Shown here one piece after another: positions 25,283 through 35,066 of a DNA stretch of 64,000 bases. Source of the stretch: Muriicola jejuensis (GTDB lineage: Bacteria > Bacteroidota > Bacteroidia > Flavobacteriales > Flavobacteriaceae). Numbering within the stretch: position 1 is the first letter of the stretch; each line of letters opens with the position of its first letter. A program made the translations under genes and the position numbers. The stretch covers positions 1,612,001 to 1,676,000 of the forward strand of contig NZ_JAABOP010000001.1 of the NCBI RefSeq assembly GCF_010671595.1. The letters are read 5' to 3'. Below the pieces are notes generated by a model that was not told the origin of the DNA, ran no database searches, and saw only the letters and a list, made by a program, of their open reading frames with translations.

Positions 25283-26710
25283 TCAATTTAGGGTACTGCT
25301 CAAGGCGTAAATATAATCGTAGATCGGGCTGTAGAGTCCGAGTGCTAGGATCCCGATCACGGTGATCACAAGTCCGATCCTCATATAAACCGTATTGGTG
25401 AAATAGGGGATGGGATGCTCGCTTTTGCGGAGGAACATGGCCCGTACCACCAGCAAATAATAATAGAGTGAGATCGTGACATTGACCACGGCCAGGAAGA
25501 CCAGAAAGTAATAGCCCTTGCTGGCTGCAGCCGTGAAGAGGAAGAACTTGCCGAAAAAGCCTGCAACGGGGGGTATTCCGGCCAGGGAGAACAACCCGAG
25601 CATCATCACCAGACTCAATTTTGGATTGGTGCGATACAGCCCTTCATAATCCTGAAGTTGCTCTTTGCCCGTTTCTGTGGAAATGGCCTGCACGACGCCA
25701 AAAGCAGCGAGATTGGAAAAAATATAGATCAATATAAAGTAGATCACGGTGGCCACACCCAGAGTAGTTCCTGTGATCAGACCCAGGAGAATAAATCCTG
25801 CCTGGGCGATGGAGGAAAAGGCCAGGAATCGCTTCATATTCTGCTGGCGCAGGGCGAAGAGGTTCCCGAGGAACATGGTCAGTACGGACAGAAGATAGAA
25901 CAGGTTTTCCCATAGGTGCATAAGCGGTTTTAAGACCGTAAAGAACAGGATCATCAGGATAAAAATGGCCGCTCCCTTTGAAATGACCGACAGATAGGAC
26001 GCAATCCCGATTGGCGCCCCTTCGTACACGTCGGCGGTCCAGAAATGGAAGGGAACCAGGGATATCTTGAATCCCAGTCCGGCAAAGAACAGGATCATGG
26101 CAAGGACGGTGAGGGGGTTCTCCGAGATCGCCCCTTGCAATTCCGCATAGTATATGGAACCGGAGGAGGCGTAAAGGAGGGAGATCCCGAAAAGTGTGAT
26201 GCCGGAAGCCAGGGCAGAGGAGAGGATAAGCTTGATCCCCGCCTCACTCGAACGCATACGGTATATCTCAAAGGCTGCAAGGGCTGCCAGGGGCAGAGTG
26301 GATAATTCCAATCCCAGGTAGAACATCAGGAAATCTCCTGAGGAGATCAGGAACTGAAGCCCGAGGAGGGAGGATAGCATCAGGATAAAGAATTCAGTAC
26401 CCCGGTTCTGGGGGATGAGTTCTTTCTTCACCCATTCGGCCGACTGCAACAGTACGATAAGTACACCCAGGTTCAGGATGTTCTTGAACATATGGATGAG
26501 GGCATTGGTTCGGAACATGCCCCCAAAGAGCTCGCCTTCCTTCATGTCCATAAATCCAAGGGCGGTATGAAGGCCAAACAGAACGATGGCAAGTGACACT
26601 ACTCCTGCCCTGTTTCGATCATTGGCAAAGATCTCGAAGAGTAGGAGGACCAGTGCAATGAGCAGGAGGGATACTTCCTGTCTGAGCAATAAAAGGGTTT
26701 CCATATCCAT
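25283..26710 (-). CDS. nuoN: NADH-quinone oxidoreductase-type complex I, subunit N
   Basis: This 475-aa antiporter-like proton channel subunit of the complex I membrane arm has about 14 helices. It carries the Lys/Glu residues typical of the Mrp-antiporter-like fold and LSLVMMLGLFSLAGIPPVAGFFGKFFLF near residue 360. It is the last complex I gene of an 11-subunit set. A second in-frame ATG lies two codons downstream. Confidence 0.95.
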   Translation of the reverse strand: MDMETLLLLRQEVSLLLIALVLLLFEIFANDRNRAGVVSLAIVLFGLHTALGFMDMKEGELFGGMFRTNALIHMFKNILNLGVLIVLLQSAEWVKKELIPQNRGTEFFILMLSSLLGLQFLISSGDFLMFYLGLELSTLPLAALAAFEIYRMRSSEAGIKLILSSALASGITLFGISLLYASSGSIYYAELQGAISENPLTVLAMILFFAGLGFKISLVPFHFWTADVYEGAPIGIASYLSVISKGAAIFILMILFFTVLKPLMHLWENLFYLLSVLTMFLGNLFALRQQNMKRFLAFSSIAQAGFILLGLITGTTLGVATVIYFILIYIFSNLAAFGVVQAISTETGKEQLQDYEGLYRTNPKLSLVMMLGLFSLAGIPPVAGFFGKFFLFTAAASKGYYFLVFLAVVNVTISLYYYLLVVRAMFLRKSEHPIPYFTNTVYMRIGLVITVIGILALGLYSPIYDYIYALSSTLN

Positions 26711-26722
26711 GGTTCCGGGCTT

Positions 26723-28210
26723 TTATAATACCCCCTGTATAAAGGGTTGTATACTTTGTAAAATCATCTCACTCAGCCATAGGGGTGCCACCCCAATCCC
26801 AATAATGGGGAGCAGCATCAAAAAGATACCCGCCTTTTCGTACCAGGTGGCCCGTTCCATAGGCGTGAGGGAGTTCTCTTTCAGCGGCCCCATCAGCATC
26901 ATTCCCACTACCCTCAGGATGTAGACTGCGGTCACCACGATGGCCGACACGGCAAAAATGGAAGCGATCCGGTAAGAAATCTCCGGGTGCTGGAAAGCTC
27001 CCACAAAGATGTTCATCTCGGCCACGAATCCGCTGAAACCTGGAAGACCGAGGGAAGCGAGCCCACCTATCACGTAGGTCGCCGAAATGAATGGGATCAC
27101 CTTCAGCAGGCCTCCTAGCCTGGTTACATCTCGAGTGTGGGTCCGTTCGTAGATCATCCCGATCAGGGCAAAGAAAAGGGCGGTCATAAAGCCGTGGGAG
27201 AGCGACTGAATAATGGCGCCGTTCCAGGCGGTTTTGTTGAGCATCAGCAAGGCAAAAAGGACAAGTCCCAGGTGACTTACAGAAGAATAGGCGTTGATGT
27301 ACTTCAGGTCGGTCTGCCTGATGGCGGCAAACGCCCCGTAGATTACCCCAAAGGCGGCGAGAACGATAAAGAACCAGGACCAGTGCAGGGTTCCTTCCGG
27401 CATAAGGTACATGGCCACCCTGAAAACTCCATAGCCCCCCAACTTCATCAGTACGCCTGCATGCAGCATGGAAACGGCGGTAGGAGCGGAGGCATGACCA
27501 TCCGGGGACCAGGTATGAAAGGGGAAAAGGGCCCCTATCACCGCAAACCCGATGAAGGTAAGAGGAAAGAAAAGCTTCTGTGCCTCTACCGGGATCTGCA
27601 CCTTGGCGATCTCGAGTATATTAAAGGTCAGAGGTCCACCGTCTGCCCCGGAATTGAAATAGATCCCCAGAATGCCCACCAGTAAGATAGCAGAAGCTCC
27701 CATCAGCATCAGGGTGAGCTTCATCGCGGCGTATTCCCGGGGTCCGGAACCCCAGATACCGATAAGCAGGAACATGGGGATGACCGCTATTTCAAAAAAT
27801 ACGAACATGAGGAAGAGGTCCAGGGATATAAAGAACCCGTATACCCCGGTAGAAAGGACGATGAGGGAAATAAAGAATTCCCTGGGGAGTTCTTCCATCT
27901 TCCAGGAAATAAATACACCTGCCAGGACGACCAGGGAGGTCAGTATGAGCAAGGCCACGGAGATCCCATCCACCCCTATACTGTAATGGATATTGAAGTC
28001 TTTAAACCAGACGAGGTCCCGGGTAAAGAGCATGATCTCATCATTGACCGACCTTTCCCTGAGATAGGCGAAGAGGAGGTTCACAGACATGCCTACCTGC
28101 ACAATGGTGCCTGCCAGGGCGATCAGACGAGCCTGTTTCAGGGATTTCGCACCGAGGAGTACGAGGACCGTTAGCAGGGGAAAAACTATAAACAACGATA
28201 AAATATCCAT
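26723..28210 (-). CDS. nuoM: Complex I subunit M
   Basis: This 495-aa antiporter-like subunit is recognisable from IGVDGISVALLILTSL (about residue 78), FPFHTWSPDGHASAPTAVSMLHAG (about 225) and AYSSVSHLG (about 305). It pumps protons in the distal part of the membrane arm. It lies 12 bp upstream of nuoN and 10 bp downstream of nuoL. Confidence 0.96.
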   Translation of the reverse strand: MDILSLFIVFPLLTVLVLLGAKSLKQARLIALAGTIVQVGMSVNLLFAYLRERSVNDEIMLFTRDLVWFKDFNIHYSIGVDGISVALLILTSLVVLAGVFISWKMEELPREFFISLIVLSTGVYGFFISLDLFLMFVFFEIAVIPMFLLIGIWGSGPREYAAMKLTLMLMGASAILLVGILGIYFNSGADGGPLTFNILEIAKVQIPVEAQKLFFPLTFIGFAVIGALFPFHTWSPDGHASAPTAVSMLHAGVLMKLGGYGVFRVAMYLMPEGTLHWSWFFIVLAAFGVIYGAFAAIRQTDLKYINAYSSVSHLGLVLFALLMLNKTAWNGAIIQSLSHGFMTALFFALIGMIYERTHTRDVTRLGGLLKVIPFISATYVIGGLASLGLPGFSGFVAEMNIFVGAFQHPEISYRIASIFAVSAIVVTAVYILRVVGMMLMGPLKENSLTPMERATWYEKAGIFLMLLPIIGIGVAPLWLSEMILQSIQPFIQGVL

Positions 28211-28220
28211 AGGCTTAGCC

Positions 28221-30140
28221 TTATGAGGTCCACAAATAAATAAATAGAATGGCCAGCAGGACGGTCCCGCTCACAAAGGCCATAGCGTAATCCTGTACCC
28301 GGCCGGATTGCATTCCTTTTATCTTTCTCGAGAGCACCACGGTCGAATTTCCGATGAGGTTCATGGTCCCGTCCACAATATTCCGGTCGAACCAGGCCGC
28401 TCCTGCTGCAATGCCTTTAAAAAGAATGTTCTTTGTGACGAACAGGTAGAGTTCATCCACATAGAATTTCTGGTGTGCCCAGGTATAAAGCACGCCCAGC
28501 CGGTCTGTCAATCGGGAGACCATTTCACTTTCTTTTTTATAGAGGATCCAGGCAACACCAAGGCCCAGGAGAGCCACCGCTACAGCCACTATGGCCATGG
28601 GGATGTCTATATGACCTTCGAATCCTGTCCTGTCCGGACTTATGAACGAACTGAAGGGAATAAATCCTACCGTAGCGCTGAGTACCGCCAGTACGACCAG
28701 GGGGAAGGTCATGGAGGAGGGCGACTCATGGGGACTGTGTTCGTATGCCTTGTTCTTTCCCCAAAAGATCCCGAAATAGATCCTGAAGATATAGATGGCG
28801 GTAAGGCCCGCGACCAGGATCCCTATGCCGTATAGGAAGGTATTGTGTTCAAAGACGGCTACCAGGATCTCATCCTTGCTCCAGAAGCCTGCAAAAGGAG
28901 GGATCCCCGCTATCGCAAGGGCGGCGATCAGGAAGCTGATGTGAGTGACAGGCATGTATTTCCTCAGTTGTCCCATGTCCTTTAACTCGTTGCTGTGTAC
29001 CGCATGGATGACCGAACCGGCACAGAGGAACAGCAGGGCTTTGAACATGGCATGGGTGAACAAATGGAACATGGAAGACATGTACCCTAGTCCCTCACTG
29101 CCTTCATATCCGGAAACGCCCAGGGCGAGCATCATATACCCCAGCTGGGACATGGTGGAATAGGCCAGCACCCTCTTGATATCCGTCTGAGTAAGGGCGA
29201 TGACCGCAGCGAATAAAGCCGAAAACGCTCCGACGAAGGCGACGATCTGGAGGGCAAATCCGTCCTCCACAAAGAAATACATAGGGAACAAACGGGCTAC
29301 CAGGAAGACACCTGCAACCACCATGGTGGCCGCGTGGATCAGGGCAGAGACGGGGGTGGGTCCTTCCATGGCGTCCGGGAGCCAGATATGGAGGGGGAAC
29401 ATAGCCGATTTACCCGCTCCCCCGATAAAGATCAGGATCAAGCCCCAGGTGAGTACGGAAAGCCCCATAAAAGAGGCCGGTGCCCAGTTCGATAGGATGG
29501 CTCCTCCCGGATCGTTCAGGGCCCCAAAATCGTAGGTACCTGTGTAGTAGCCGATCAGGAGTATGCCGATCAGAAACCCCAGGTCGGCAAAACGGGTCAC
29601 GATAAAGGCCTTCTTGGCGGCTGCCACAGCAGATTCCTTTGTGTAGTAATAACCGATCAGGAGGTAAGAGGAAACCCCTACCAGTTCCCAGAAAATGTAT
29701 ATCTGAAAGAGGTTGGTCGCAAGTACCAGGCCGAACATGGAAAAGGTAAAAAGGGAGAGGAAGGAAAAGAATCTGGTATACCCTTCATCCCCTTTCATAT
29801 AGCCCCTGCTGTAGATATGGACCATCAGTGAGACGGTGGATACCACGATCAGCATCATGACCGAAATGGGATCGATCAGTACACCCATATCGATCCTCAA
29901 AGTGTCTGTGAAATTCATCCAGACCACCGACTCAACAAGGGTCGGGTAGGCTCCCGAGACCTTCCCGACGACCCCGAAATACTGATAGGCGGTGTAAAAG
30001 GAGAGAACGGTGCTCAAAAGTATACCGCTAACTCCAATCAAACCGGATACAGCGGGGCCTATCTTCCTGTTCAAAAGGCCCAGGACCAGAAAGACCGCCA
30101 GGGGGATGAGGGGGATCAGGATGATAAGGCTGTAATTCAT
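28221..30140 (-). CDS. nuoL: Complex I subunit L
   Basis: This 639-aa largest antiporter-like subunit carries the long C-terminal amphipathic (lateral) helix expected for NuoL. Motifs include FPLHIWLPDAMEGPTPVSALIHAATMV (about residue 250) and LAYSTMSQLGYMMLA (about 325). It lies 12 bp downstream of nuoK. Length and order are typical. Confidence 0.96.
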   Translation of the reverse strand: MNYSLIILIPLIPLAVFLVLGLLNRKIGPAVSGLIGVSGILLSTVLSFYTAYQYFGVVGKVSGAYPTLVESVVWMNFTDTLRIDMGVLIDPISVMMLIVVSTVSLMVHIYSRGYMKGDEGYTRFFSFLSLFTFSMFGLVLATNLFQIYIFWELVGVSSYLLIGYYYTKESAVAAAKKAFIVTRFADLGFLIGILLIGYYTGTYDFGALNDPGGAILSNWAPASFMGLSVLTWGLILIFIGGAGKSAMFPLHIWLPDAMEGPTPVSALIHAATMVVAGVFLVARLFPMYFFVEDGFALQIVAFVGAFSALFAAVIALTQTDIKRVLAYSTMSQLGYMMLALGVSGYEGSEGLGYMSSMFHLFTHAMFKALLFLCAGSVIHAVHSNELKDMGQLRKYMPVTHISFLIAALAIAGIPPFAGFWSKDEILVAVFEHNTFLYGIGILVAGLTAIYIFRIYFGIFWGKNKAYEHSPHESPSSMTFPLVVLAVLSATVGFIPFSSFISPDRTGFEGHIDIPMAIVAVAVALLGLGVAWILYKKESEMVSRLTDRLGVLYTWAHQKFYVDELYLFVTKNILFKGIAAGAAWFDRNIVDGTMNLIGNSTVVLSRKIKGMQSGRVQDYAMAFVSGTVLLAILFIYLWTS

Positions 30141-30152
30141 AGGTCGGTCTTT

Positions 30153-30470
30153 TTAATATTTCATGGTTTCCACATCCCTGACTTCCACGGAACTGATCTT
30201 CCTGTACAGATTAATGATGATAGAGATCGCCAATGCGGTTTCGGCAGCGGCGACGGCGATGATGAAAATGGAGAAGATCATGCCCTGCAGTACGTCCGGA
30301 TACAGGTATTTGTTGATCACGACAAAATTGACCGCCCCGGCGTTGAGGATAAGTTCCACGGAAATGAGCACGGAGATCAGGTTCTTACGGGTGATAAAGC
30401 CGTAAATGCCTATAAAGAACAGGATGGACGTAACGGTCAGCAGTTCGTAAATGGATATGCCTTCTATCAT
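30153..30470 (-). CDS. nuoK: Complex I subunit K
   Basis: This 105-aa protein has three transmembrane helices and the buried Glu in SVELILNAGAVNFV (about residue 37) needed for proton translocation, and a second Glu in AVAAAETALA. Its start overlaps the nuoJ stop by 4 bp (ATGA). Confidence 0.95.
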   Translation of the reverse strand: MIEGISIYELLTVTSILFFIGIYGFITRKNLISVLISVELILNAGAVNFVVINKYLYPDVLQGMIFSIFIIAVAAAETALAISIIINLYRKISSVEVRDVETMKY

Positions 30471-30991
30471 TTCACCTCGTTTTTATTCTCTGATAATTTG
30501 GTGCCTTTCGCGATCACAATGGCTCCTACCATGGCGGCCAGCAGCAATACGCTGATCACTTCAAAAGGAAGGATAAACCCGCCTTCTCCATAATCGAGCA
30601 ATTTGGCTCCAATAACGGATACCTCTGTTCCCGGGCCGGGACCTGATACCTGGAAATCATAGGTATAGATCACCGAAAGGAAGGCAGCCAGCCCCAGGGA
30701 GCAGGCCAGGGCGGTGAGCAGTTGCCTGGTGGGCCTGGCGATCTCCATACGCATCTCAATATGGTGGACGAGCAGGACGGAAAAGATGATCAGGACGATG
30801 ATCCCCCCGGCATAGATCGTGAGCTGGATCGCCGCAAGGAAGTTGTAATCCATCATAAAATATACCCCGGCCACGGCACAGAGCACAAACAGAAGGTAGA
30901 TCACCGAGCGCAACATCCTCCTGCTCATCACGGAGGCAAGGGCAAAACCGATCATGATCAGGGCGAGGATATAAAAGAGGATTCTTTCCAT
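30467..30991 (-). CDS. nuoJ: Complex I subunit J
   Basis: This 174-aa membrane subunit has five helices. The third carries the pi-bulge region YAGGIIVLIIFSVLL (about residue 61) that gates proton transfer. It lies between nuoI (4 bp gap) and nuoK (4 bp overlap). Confidence 0.94.
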   Translation of the reverse strand: MERILFYILALIMIGFALASVMSRRMLRSVIYLLFVLCAVAGVYFMMDYNFLAAIQLTIYAGGIIVLIIFSVLLVHHIEMRMEIARPTRQLLTALACSLGLAAFLSVIYTYDFQVSGPGPGTEVSVIGAKLLDYGEGGFILPFEVISVLLLAAMVGAIVIAKGTKLSENKNEVK

Positions 30992-30995
30992 AGGC

Positions 30996-31472
30996 TTAAT
31001 CTTCTACACCCTGCATGAGTGTGGATCCGGGTTTGTTGAGCACTCGTGTGAGGGTTGACCTGTCATACACCGAATTCTCGAAGTTCTGCCCCCATTTGAT
31101 GGCATCATGCGGGCAAACGTCTATACAGAGCCCGCACATGGTACACATGCTCAGGTGATATACGAATTGGTCTATTTTCTTCTTCTTTTTCCCCGTTGCC
31201 TCATCGATGCCCCGGTCCCATATGATCTCGATGGTGCCATTGGGGCAGGCGATCTCACATTTCTGGCAACCCGTACACCGGTGTTCATTGTCATCGGTGT
31301 GGGGCATGATCACCTCCCCCCTGAACCTTTCGAACATTTGGAGAGTATCCCGGTTGTCCGGGTACTGCTGGGTGATGGCCCCTTTTCTGGAAGTGACGAA
31401 GTATTTGCCCGTCACGCTCATCCCGGTCAGAAGGGTCTTTATGCCTTTATAGATATCAGAAAAGTAGCTCAT
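30996..31472 (-). CDS. nuoI: Complex I subunit I (two [4Fe-4S] clusters)
   Basis: This 158-aa ferredoxin-like subunit has two CxxCxxCxxxCP motifs (CTGCQKCEIACP and CTMCGLCIDVCP) that hold clusters N6a and N6b. They pass electrons from the peripheral arm to NuoB. In complex I variants without the NADH module this subunit and NuoB lie nearest the entry point for ferredoxin. There is no extra extension. The gene lies 3 bp after nuoH. Confidence 0.94.
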   Translation of the reverse strand: MSYFSDIYKGIKTLLTGMSVTGKYFVTSRKGAITQQYPDNRDTLQMFERFRGEVIMPHTDDNEHRCTGCQKCEIACPNGTIEIIWDRGIDEATGKKKKKIDQFVYHLSMCTMCGLCIDVCPHDAIKWGQNFENSVYDRSTLTRVLNKPGSTLMQGVED

Positions 31473-31475
31473 ACG

Positions 31476-32546
31476 TCATAGTCTTAGCGTTAAGTTTAGC
31501 CATACCAGGAGGGCCATCAGAACCAAATTCACCAAATTTATGGGAAGCAGGTACTTCCACTCCAGGGTAAGCAGCTGATCTACCCTCAGCCTGGGGAAGG
31601 TCCAGCGGAACCACATCATCAAAAAGACAAGGGCCATGGTCTTGAGCAGGAACCAGAAAACACCCAACTCGGGAATAGATTCCGTTATTCCGAAAGGGGA
31701 GAGCCAGCCGCCGAAGAATACCGTGGCCGCGATAGCCGAAATGATAAACATGTTTATAAATTCCGCCAGGAAGAAATAAGCAAATTTCATCCCTGAATAT
31801 TCCGTGTGGAACCCCGCACCTAATTCCGATTCGGCCTCTACCATATCGAAGGGTGCACGGTTGGTCTCTGCCGTTCCTGAGATCATGAATACCATAAAGG
31901 CGATGGCGGCAGGGATATGTCCCTGCAGGATCAGCCAGCCACTTTTTTGAACCTCAATGATCTCCGATAATTGAAGGGATCCCGTAATCACGACCATGGT
32001 CAGGAGGGAGAGCCCTACAGAGAGCTCATAGCTTATGGTTTGGACCCCGCTCCTCATAGCACCGATCAGGGCGTACTTATTGTTGCTGCTCCAGCCTCCC
32101 AGCAAGATACCGATGACCCCTATGGACGAAATAGCGATCAGGAAAAAAATACCGATGTTGATGTCGAAAGCATGGAATTCTGCTGAAAAGGGTATGACCG
32201 CCAGTGCCATCAGGGCGGAGATGATGACGAAATAGGGAGCCAGGTTATAGAGGAACTTATCGGCTTTTTCCGTTCCGGTGAGCTCCTTGGTCAGGAGTTT
32301 GATAGCGTCGGCCATGGTCTGCAACAACCCCTGGGGCCCGACCCTGTTCGGGCCTATCCTCAGCTGGAACCAGGCCGCAACCCTTCGTTCCAGCAAGACC
32401 AGGAACAGGCCTGCAACCGCAAAAATGGTGAGGTATACCACGGCTATAAGGGTCATTTCCACCAGGCTGGCCACGCCCTCGGGCATGACGCTGAAGAGCC
32501 AGTTGTGTATATTCTCCGTGATTCTCAATGGCATCATTTCATTCAA
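31476..32546 (-). CDS. nuoH: Complex I subunit H
   Basis: This 356-aa membrane subunit holds the quinone channel and links the two arms. Recognisable segments are ERRVAAWFQLRIGPNRVGPQG (about residue 53) and TNRAPFDMVEAESELGAGFHTEYSG (about 230), including the conserved Glu residues of the E-channel. In this operon it directly follows nuoD, where nuoE, F and G would usually stand. Confidence 0.96.
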   Translation of the reverse strand: MNEMMPLRITENIHNWLFSVMPEGVASLVEMTLIAVVYLTIFAVAGLFLVLLERRVAAWFQLRIGPNRVGPQGLLQTMADAIKLLTKELTGTEKADKFLYNLAPYFVIISALMALAVIPFSAEFHAFDINIGIFFLIAISSIGVIGILLGGWSSNNKYALIGAMRSGVQTISYELSVGLSLLTMVVITGSLQLSEIIEVQKSGWLILQGHIPAAIAFMVFMISGTAETNRAPFDMVEAESELGAGFHTEYSGMKFAYFFLAEFINMFIISAIAATVFFGGWLSPFGITESIPELGVFWFLLKTMALVFLMMWFRWTFPRLRVDQLLTLEWKYLLPINLVNLVLMALLVWLNLTLRL

Positions 32547-33668
32547 TTAACGGTCAATATCGGGTATGACGAGATCCAGGGTGGCCATCGTAGCCACCAG
32601 GTCTCCAATTTTTCCACCCACGGCGATATGGTTTAACAGGGACAGGTTGGAAAATCCCGGGGATCGGAATTTGAGTCGGTACGGGTTCTTCGTGCCCGTG
32701 CTGATAATGTACACCCCGAGTTCTCCCCTGGCCGTCTCCACCTTTTGGTAGTATTCTCCCTTCGGCAATTTTATGACTGCATTCGTGGCTACCCTGTGTT
32801 CTCCTTCGGGAATATTGTCAATCAATTGTTCCACGATGGAGAGGGATTCCCACATCTCCTGTATGCGCACCAGGTAGCGCGCATAGGTATCGCCTTCGGT
32901 CCTCAGTGCCTCCTCGAAGGTGACCCTGTCATAGGCGCTGTAAGGATGGTGTTTACGCACGTCACAGGAATACCCCGAAGCCCTTCCCACAGGGCCGGAT
33001 GCGCCAAAGGAAATGGCGTCTTCCCTGCTCAGGACGCCGACACCCACGGTTCGTTTCTGAAAGATCACATTCCCGGTCAATAACCTGTCGTATTCGGGTA
33101 GTTTGGTCTTGAAGTGGGCCACAAATTCCTTTACCCTATTTACAAAGTTGGGATGAATGTCCAGCATGAGTCCGCCCGGCACGTTGTAATTCATGGTCAA
33201 ACGGGCCCCACAGGTCTCTTCCATGATGTCATTGATCATCTCCCTGTCCCGGAAACCGTAGAAATAGGTGGTCAGAGCCCCTACGTCCATGCCCATCACT
33301 CCCCACCACAAACAATGGGAGGCGATACGCGTAAGTTCTCCAATGATGGTTCGGATCACTTTTACCCTCTCAGGGATCTCCAGCTGCAGGGCATTTTCCA
33401 CGGCCAGGCAGACCGCTTCGTTGTTGATGTTGGCAGACAGGTAGTCCATGCGGTCGGTGAGGTGAACGATCTGCTGGTAACTGTCCCTTTCGCACATCTT
33501 TTCGATGGAACGGTGGATATATCCCAGGTCGGGTTCCACCTTTTTGATGATCTCACCATCGATGGTCAGCAGGAGTCTTAGCACGCCGTGGGTAGCCGGA
33601 TGCTGGGGCCCCATATTGATGAAGTATTCCTCGGATTTGAAATTGCTGTATAATACTTCGGTTTCCAT
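32547..33668 (-). CDS. nuoD: Complex I subunit D (49-kDa subunit)
   Basis: This 373-aa [NiFe]-hydrogenase-like subunit lines the quinone site. It shows MGPQHPATHGVLRL (about residue 19), the quinone-site GYIHR and the C-terminal SPGFSNLSLL. It is a separate gene rather than a fusion with nuoC. Gap to nuoC is 6 bp; nuoH starts immediately afterwards. A normal length of about 370-400 aa. Confidence 0.96.
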   Translation of the reverse strand: METEVLYSNFKSEEYFINMGPQHPATHGVLRLLLTIDGEIIKKVEPDLGYIHRSIEKMCERDSYQQIVHLTDRMDYLSANINNEAVCLAVENALQLEIPERVKVIRTIIGELTRIASHCLWWGVMGMDVGALTTYFYGFRDREMINDIMEETCGARLTMNYNVPGGLMLDIHPNFVNRVKEFVAHFKTKLPEYDRLLTGNVIFQKRTVGVGVLSREDAISFGASGPVGRASGYSCDVRKHHPYSAYDRVTFEEALRTEGDTYARYLVRIQEMWESLSIVEQLIDNIPEGEHRVATNAVIKLPKGEYYQKVETARGELGVYIISTGTKNPYRLKFRSPGFSNLSLLNHIAVGGKIGDLVATMATLDLVIPDIDR

Positions 33669-33674
33669 GGGCGC

Positions 33675-34136
33675 TTAATGTAAGATCATATTGACATCGT
33701 CTTCATAGTCCTTTCTCAGAGGAAATCCTTCCCAGTCCTCGGTCAAAAAGAGGCGTTTAAGATTTGGATGGTTCGTGAATCTGATACCAAAAAAGTCGAA
33801 TACCTCCCTTTCGTGGAATTCGGCTGTTGCCCAGATATCGGAAACCGAATCAAATTCGGGGTTCTCCCTGTCGGCTGTATAGACCTTTACCACGAGCATA
33901 TGCCTTTTGGTTGTTGATTCGAGGTGGTAGACCACCCCTAATTCTTCACCCCAGTCTACCCCGGACAGGCAAAACAGGTAATCGAAGCGGGTATCGGGAT
34001 GCTCCCTGAGCTGCTGCATCAGAGCGTGAAGGTTTTCAGGGGGTACTTTGATATTGAGGAACTGCGATTCCTCAGAGGTGAATTCCAGTTCCTGGAACCA
34101 GCTCCCGATCAGGTCTTGTAAGGCTTCATGGGTCAT
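33675..34136 (-). CDS. nuoC: Complex I subunit C (30-kDa subunit)
   Basis: This 153-aa peripheral subunit has the family signature ATAEFHEREVFDFFGIRFTNHPNLKRLFLTEDW in its last third (about residues 106-138). The C-terminus FPLRKDYE is typical. It helps to anchor NuoD and NuoI. It lies between nuoB (11 bp gap) and nuoD (6 bp gap). Confidence 0.95.
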   Translation of the reverse strand: MTHEALQDLIGSWFQELEFTSEESQFLNIKVPPENLHALMQQLREHPDTRFDYLFCLSGVDWGEELGVVYHLESTTKRHMLVVKVYTADRENPEFDSVSDIWATAEFHEREVFDFFGIRFTNHPNLKRLFLTEDWEGFPLRKDYEDDVNMILH

Positions 34137-34147
34137 AGGTTCAATTT

Positions 34148-34702
34148 TTATAGGCCTTCGTCAAACCCCTCCACGGGATTCTTTTTTTCTTTCCTGTTTT
34201 CTTTTCGGATCTTGTCCTGCAACATCAGCATGCCTTCCAGGAGCGCCTCAGGTCTCGGAGGACAACCGGGGACATAGACGTCTACGGGAATGACGTGGTC
34301 TGCACCTTTGACCACGGAATAGGTGTTGTAAAAGAAGGGGCCTCCGGAAATAGCACAGGCCCCCATTGCGATCACGTAGCGGGGTTCTGCCATCTGTTCG
34401 TACAGACGCCTTAACACAGGGGCCATTTTATTGACTATGGTCCCGGCGATAATGATCAGATCGGCCTGTCTGGGTGAAGGACGGGCCACCTCGAAACCAA
34501 AGCGGGAATAATCATGCCTGGCTGCTCCGGTCTGCATCATCTCAATGGCACAGCAACTGGTCCCGAAATACAGAGACCACAGGGAATTGGACCTTCCCCA
34601 GTTGATGATCTTGTCGAGGTTGGTCACCACGACATTAGCCCCGTTCCCGGCCGGGATCACTTTTCCGGGAAAATCCTCCGGTATTTTCTGCGATTCGTTC
34701 AT
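34148..34702 (-). CDS. nuoB: Complex I subunit B (cluster N2)
   Basis: This 184-aa subunit binds the terminal cluster N2, which reduces quinone. The ligand cysteines are visible in [18 protein letters not shown] and PGCPPRPE. The start is set at ATG 34702, which overlaps the nuoA stop (ATGA); longer in-frame starts would run further into nuoA. With no nuoE, F or G in the operon, NuoB, C, D and I form the whole peripheral arm encoded here. Confidence 0.95.
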   Translation of the reverse strand: MNESQKIPEDFPGKVIPAGNGANVVVTNLDKIINWGRSNSLWSLYFGTSCCAIEMMQTGAARHDYSRFGFEVARPSPRQADLIIIAGTIVNKMAPVLRRLYEQMAEPRYVIAMGACAISGGPFFYNTYSVVKGADHVIPVDVYVPGCPPRPEALLEGMLMLQDKIRKENRKEKKNPVEGFDEGL

Positions 34703-35049
34703 TTCCATTTCAAAGCTCCTTTTTTCCATGCGTATAATAGTCCCAGCCCCAGGATAAAGAGGAAGATCAGGACCTCGACAAATGCTATGGCCCCTATTCC
34801 CTTATATGCCACTGCCCAGGGGACCAGGAAGGCGATCTCTACATCGAAGACCAGAAAGAGGATGGCGAAGAGGTAGTACCCGACCTTGAACTGTACCCAG
34901 GTAGGCCCTATGGTGGTCATCCCACTTTCGTAAGGCGCCCTTTTGGCATCGCTGTCGGATTTGGGTGAGATCAGATTCGACAGGAAATTAGCCCCGGTGA
35001 CGAGCACTACGCCTGCCAAAAAGAATACGATAATTGCTTCTGATCCCAT
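34699..35049 (-). CDS. nuoA: Complex I subunit A
   Basis: This 116-aa protein has three membrane helices and the conserved loop [14 protein letters not shown] (about residue 30) followed by [14 protein letters not shown]. It lies 17 bp downstream of korB with no room for an independent promoter, so the complex I genes are read from the kor promoter. Confidence 0.95.
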   Translation of the reverse strand: MGSEAIIVFFLAGVVLVTGANFLSNLISPKSDSDAKRAPYESGMTTIGPTWVQFKVGYYLFAILFLVFDVEIAFLVPWAVAYKGIGAIAFVEVLIFLFILGLGLLYAWKKGALKWK

Positions 35050-35066
35050 AGGTTAGATGTCAGTCG

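Noticed and set aside
34703-34729. Longer nuoB start at 34729
   Set aside because: It would overlap nuoA by 31 bp, whereas ATG 34702 gives the usual ATGA coupling.
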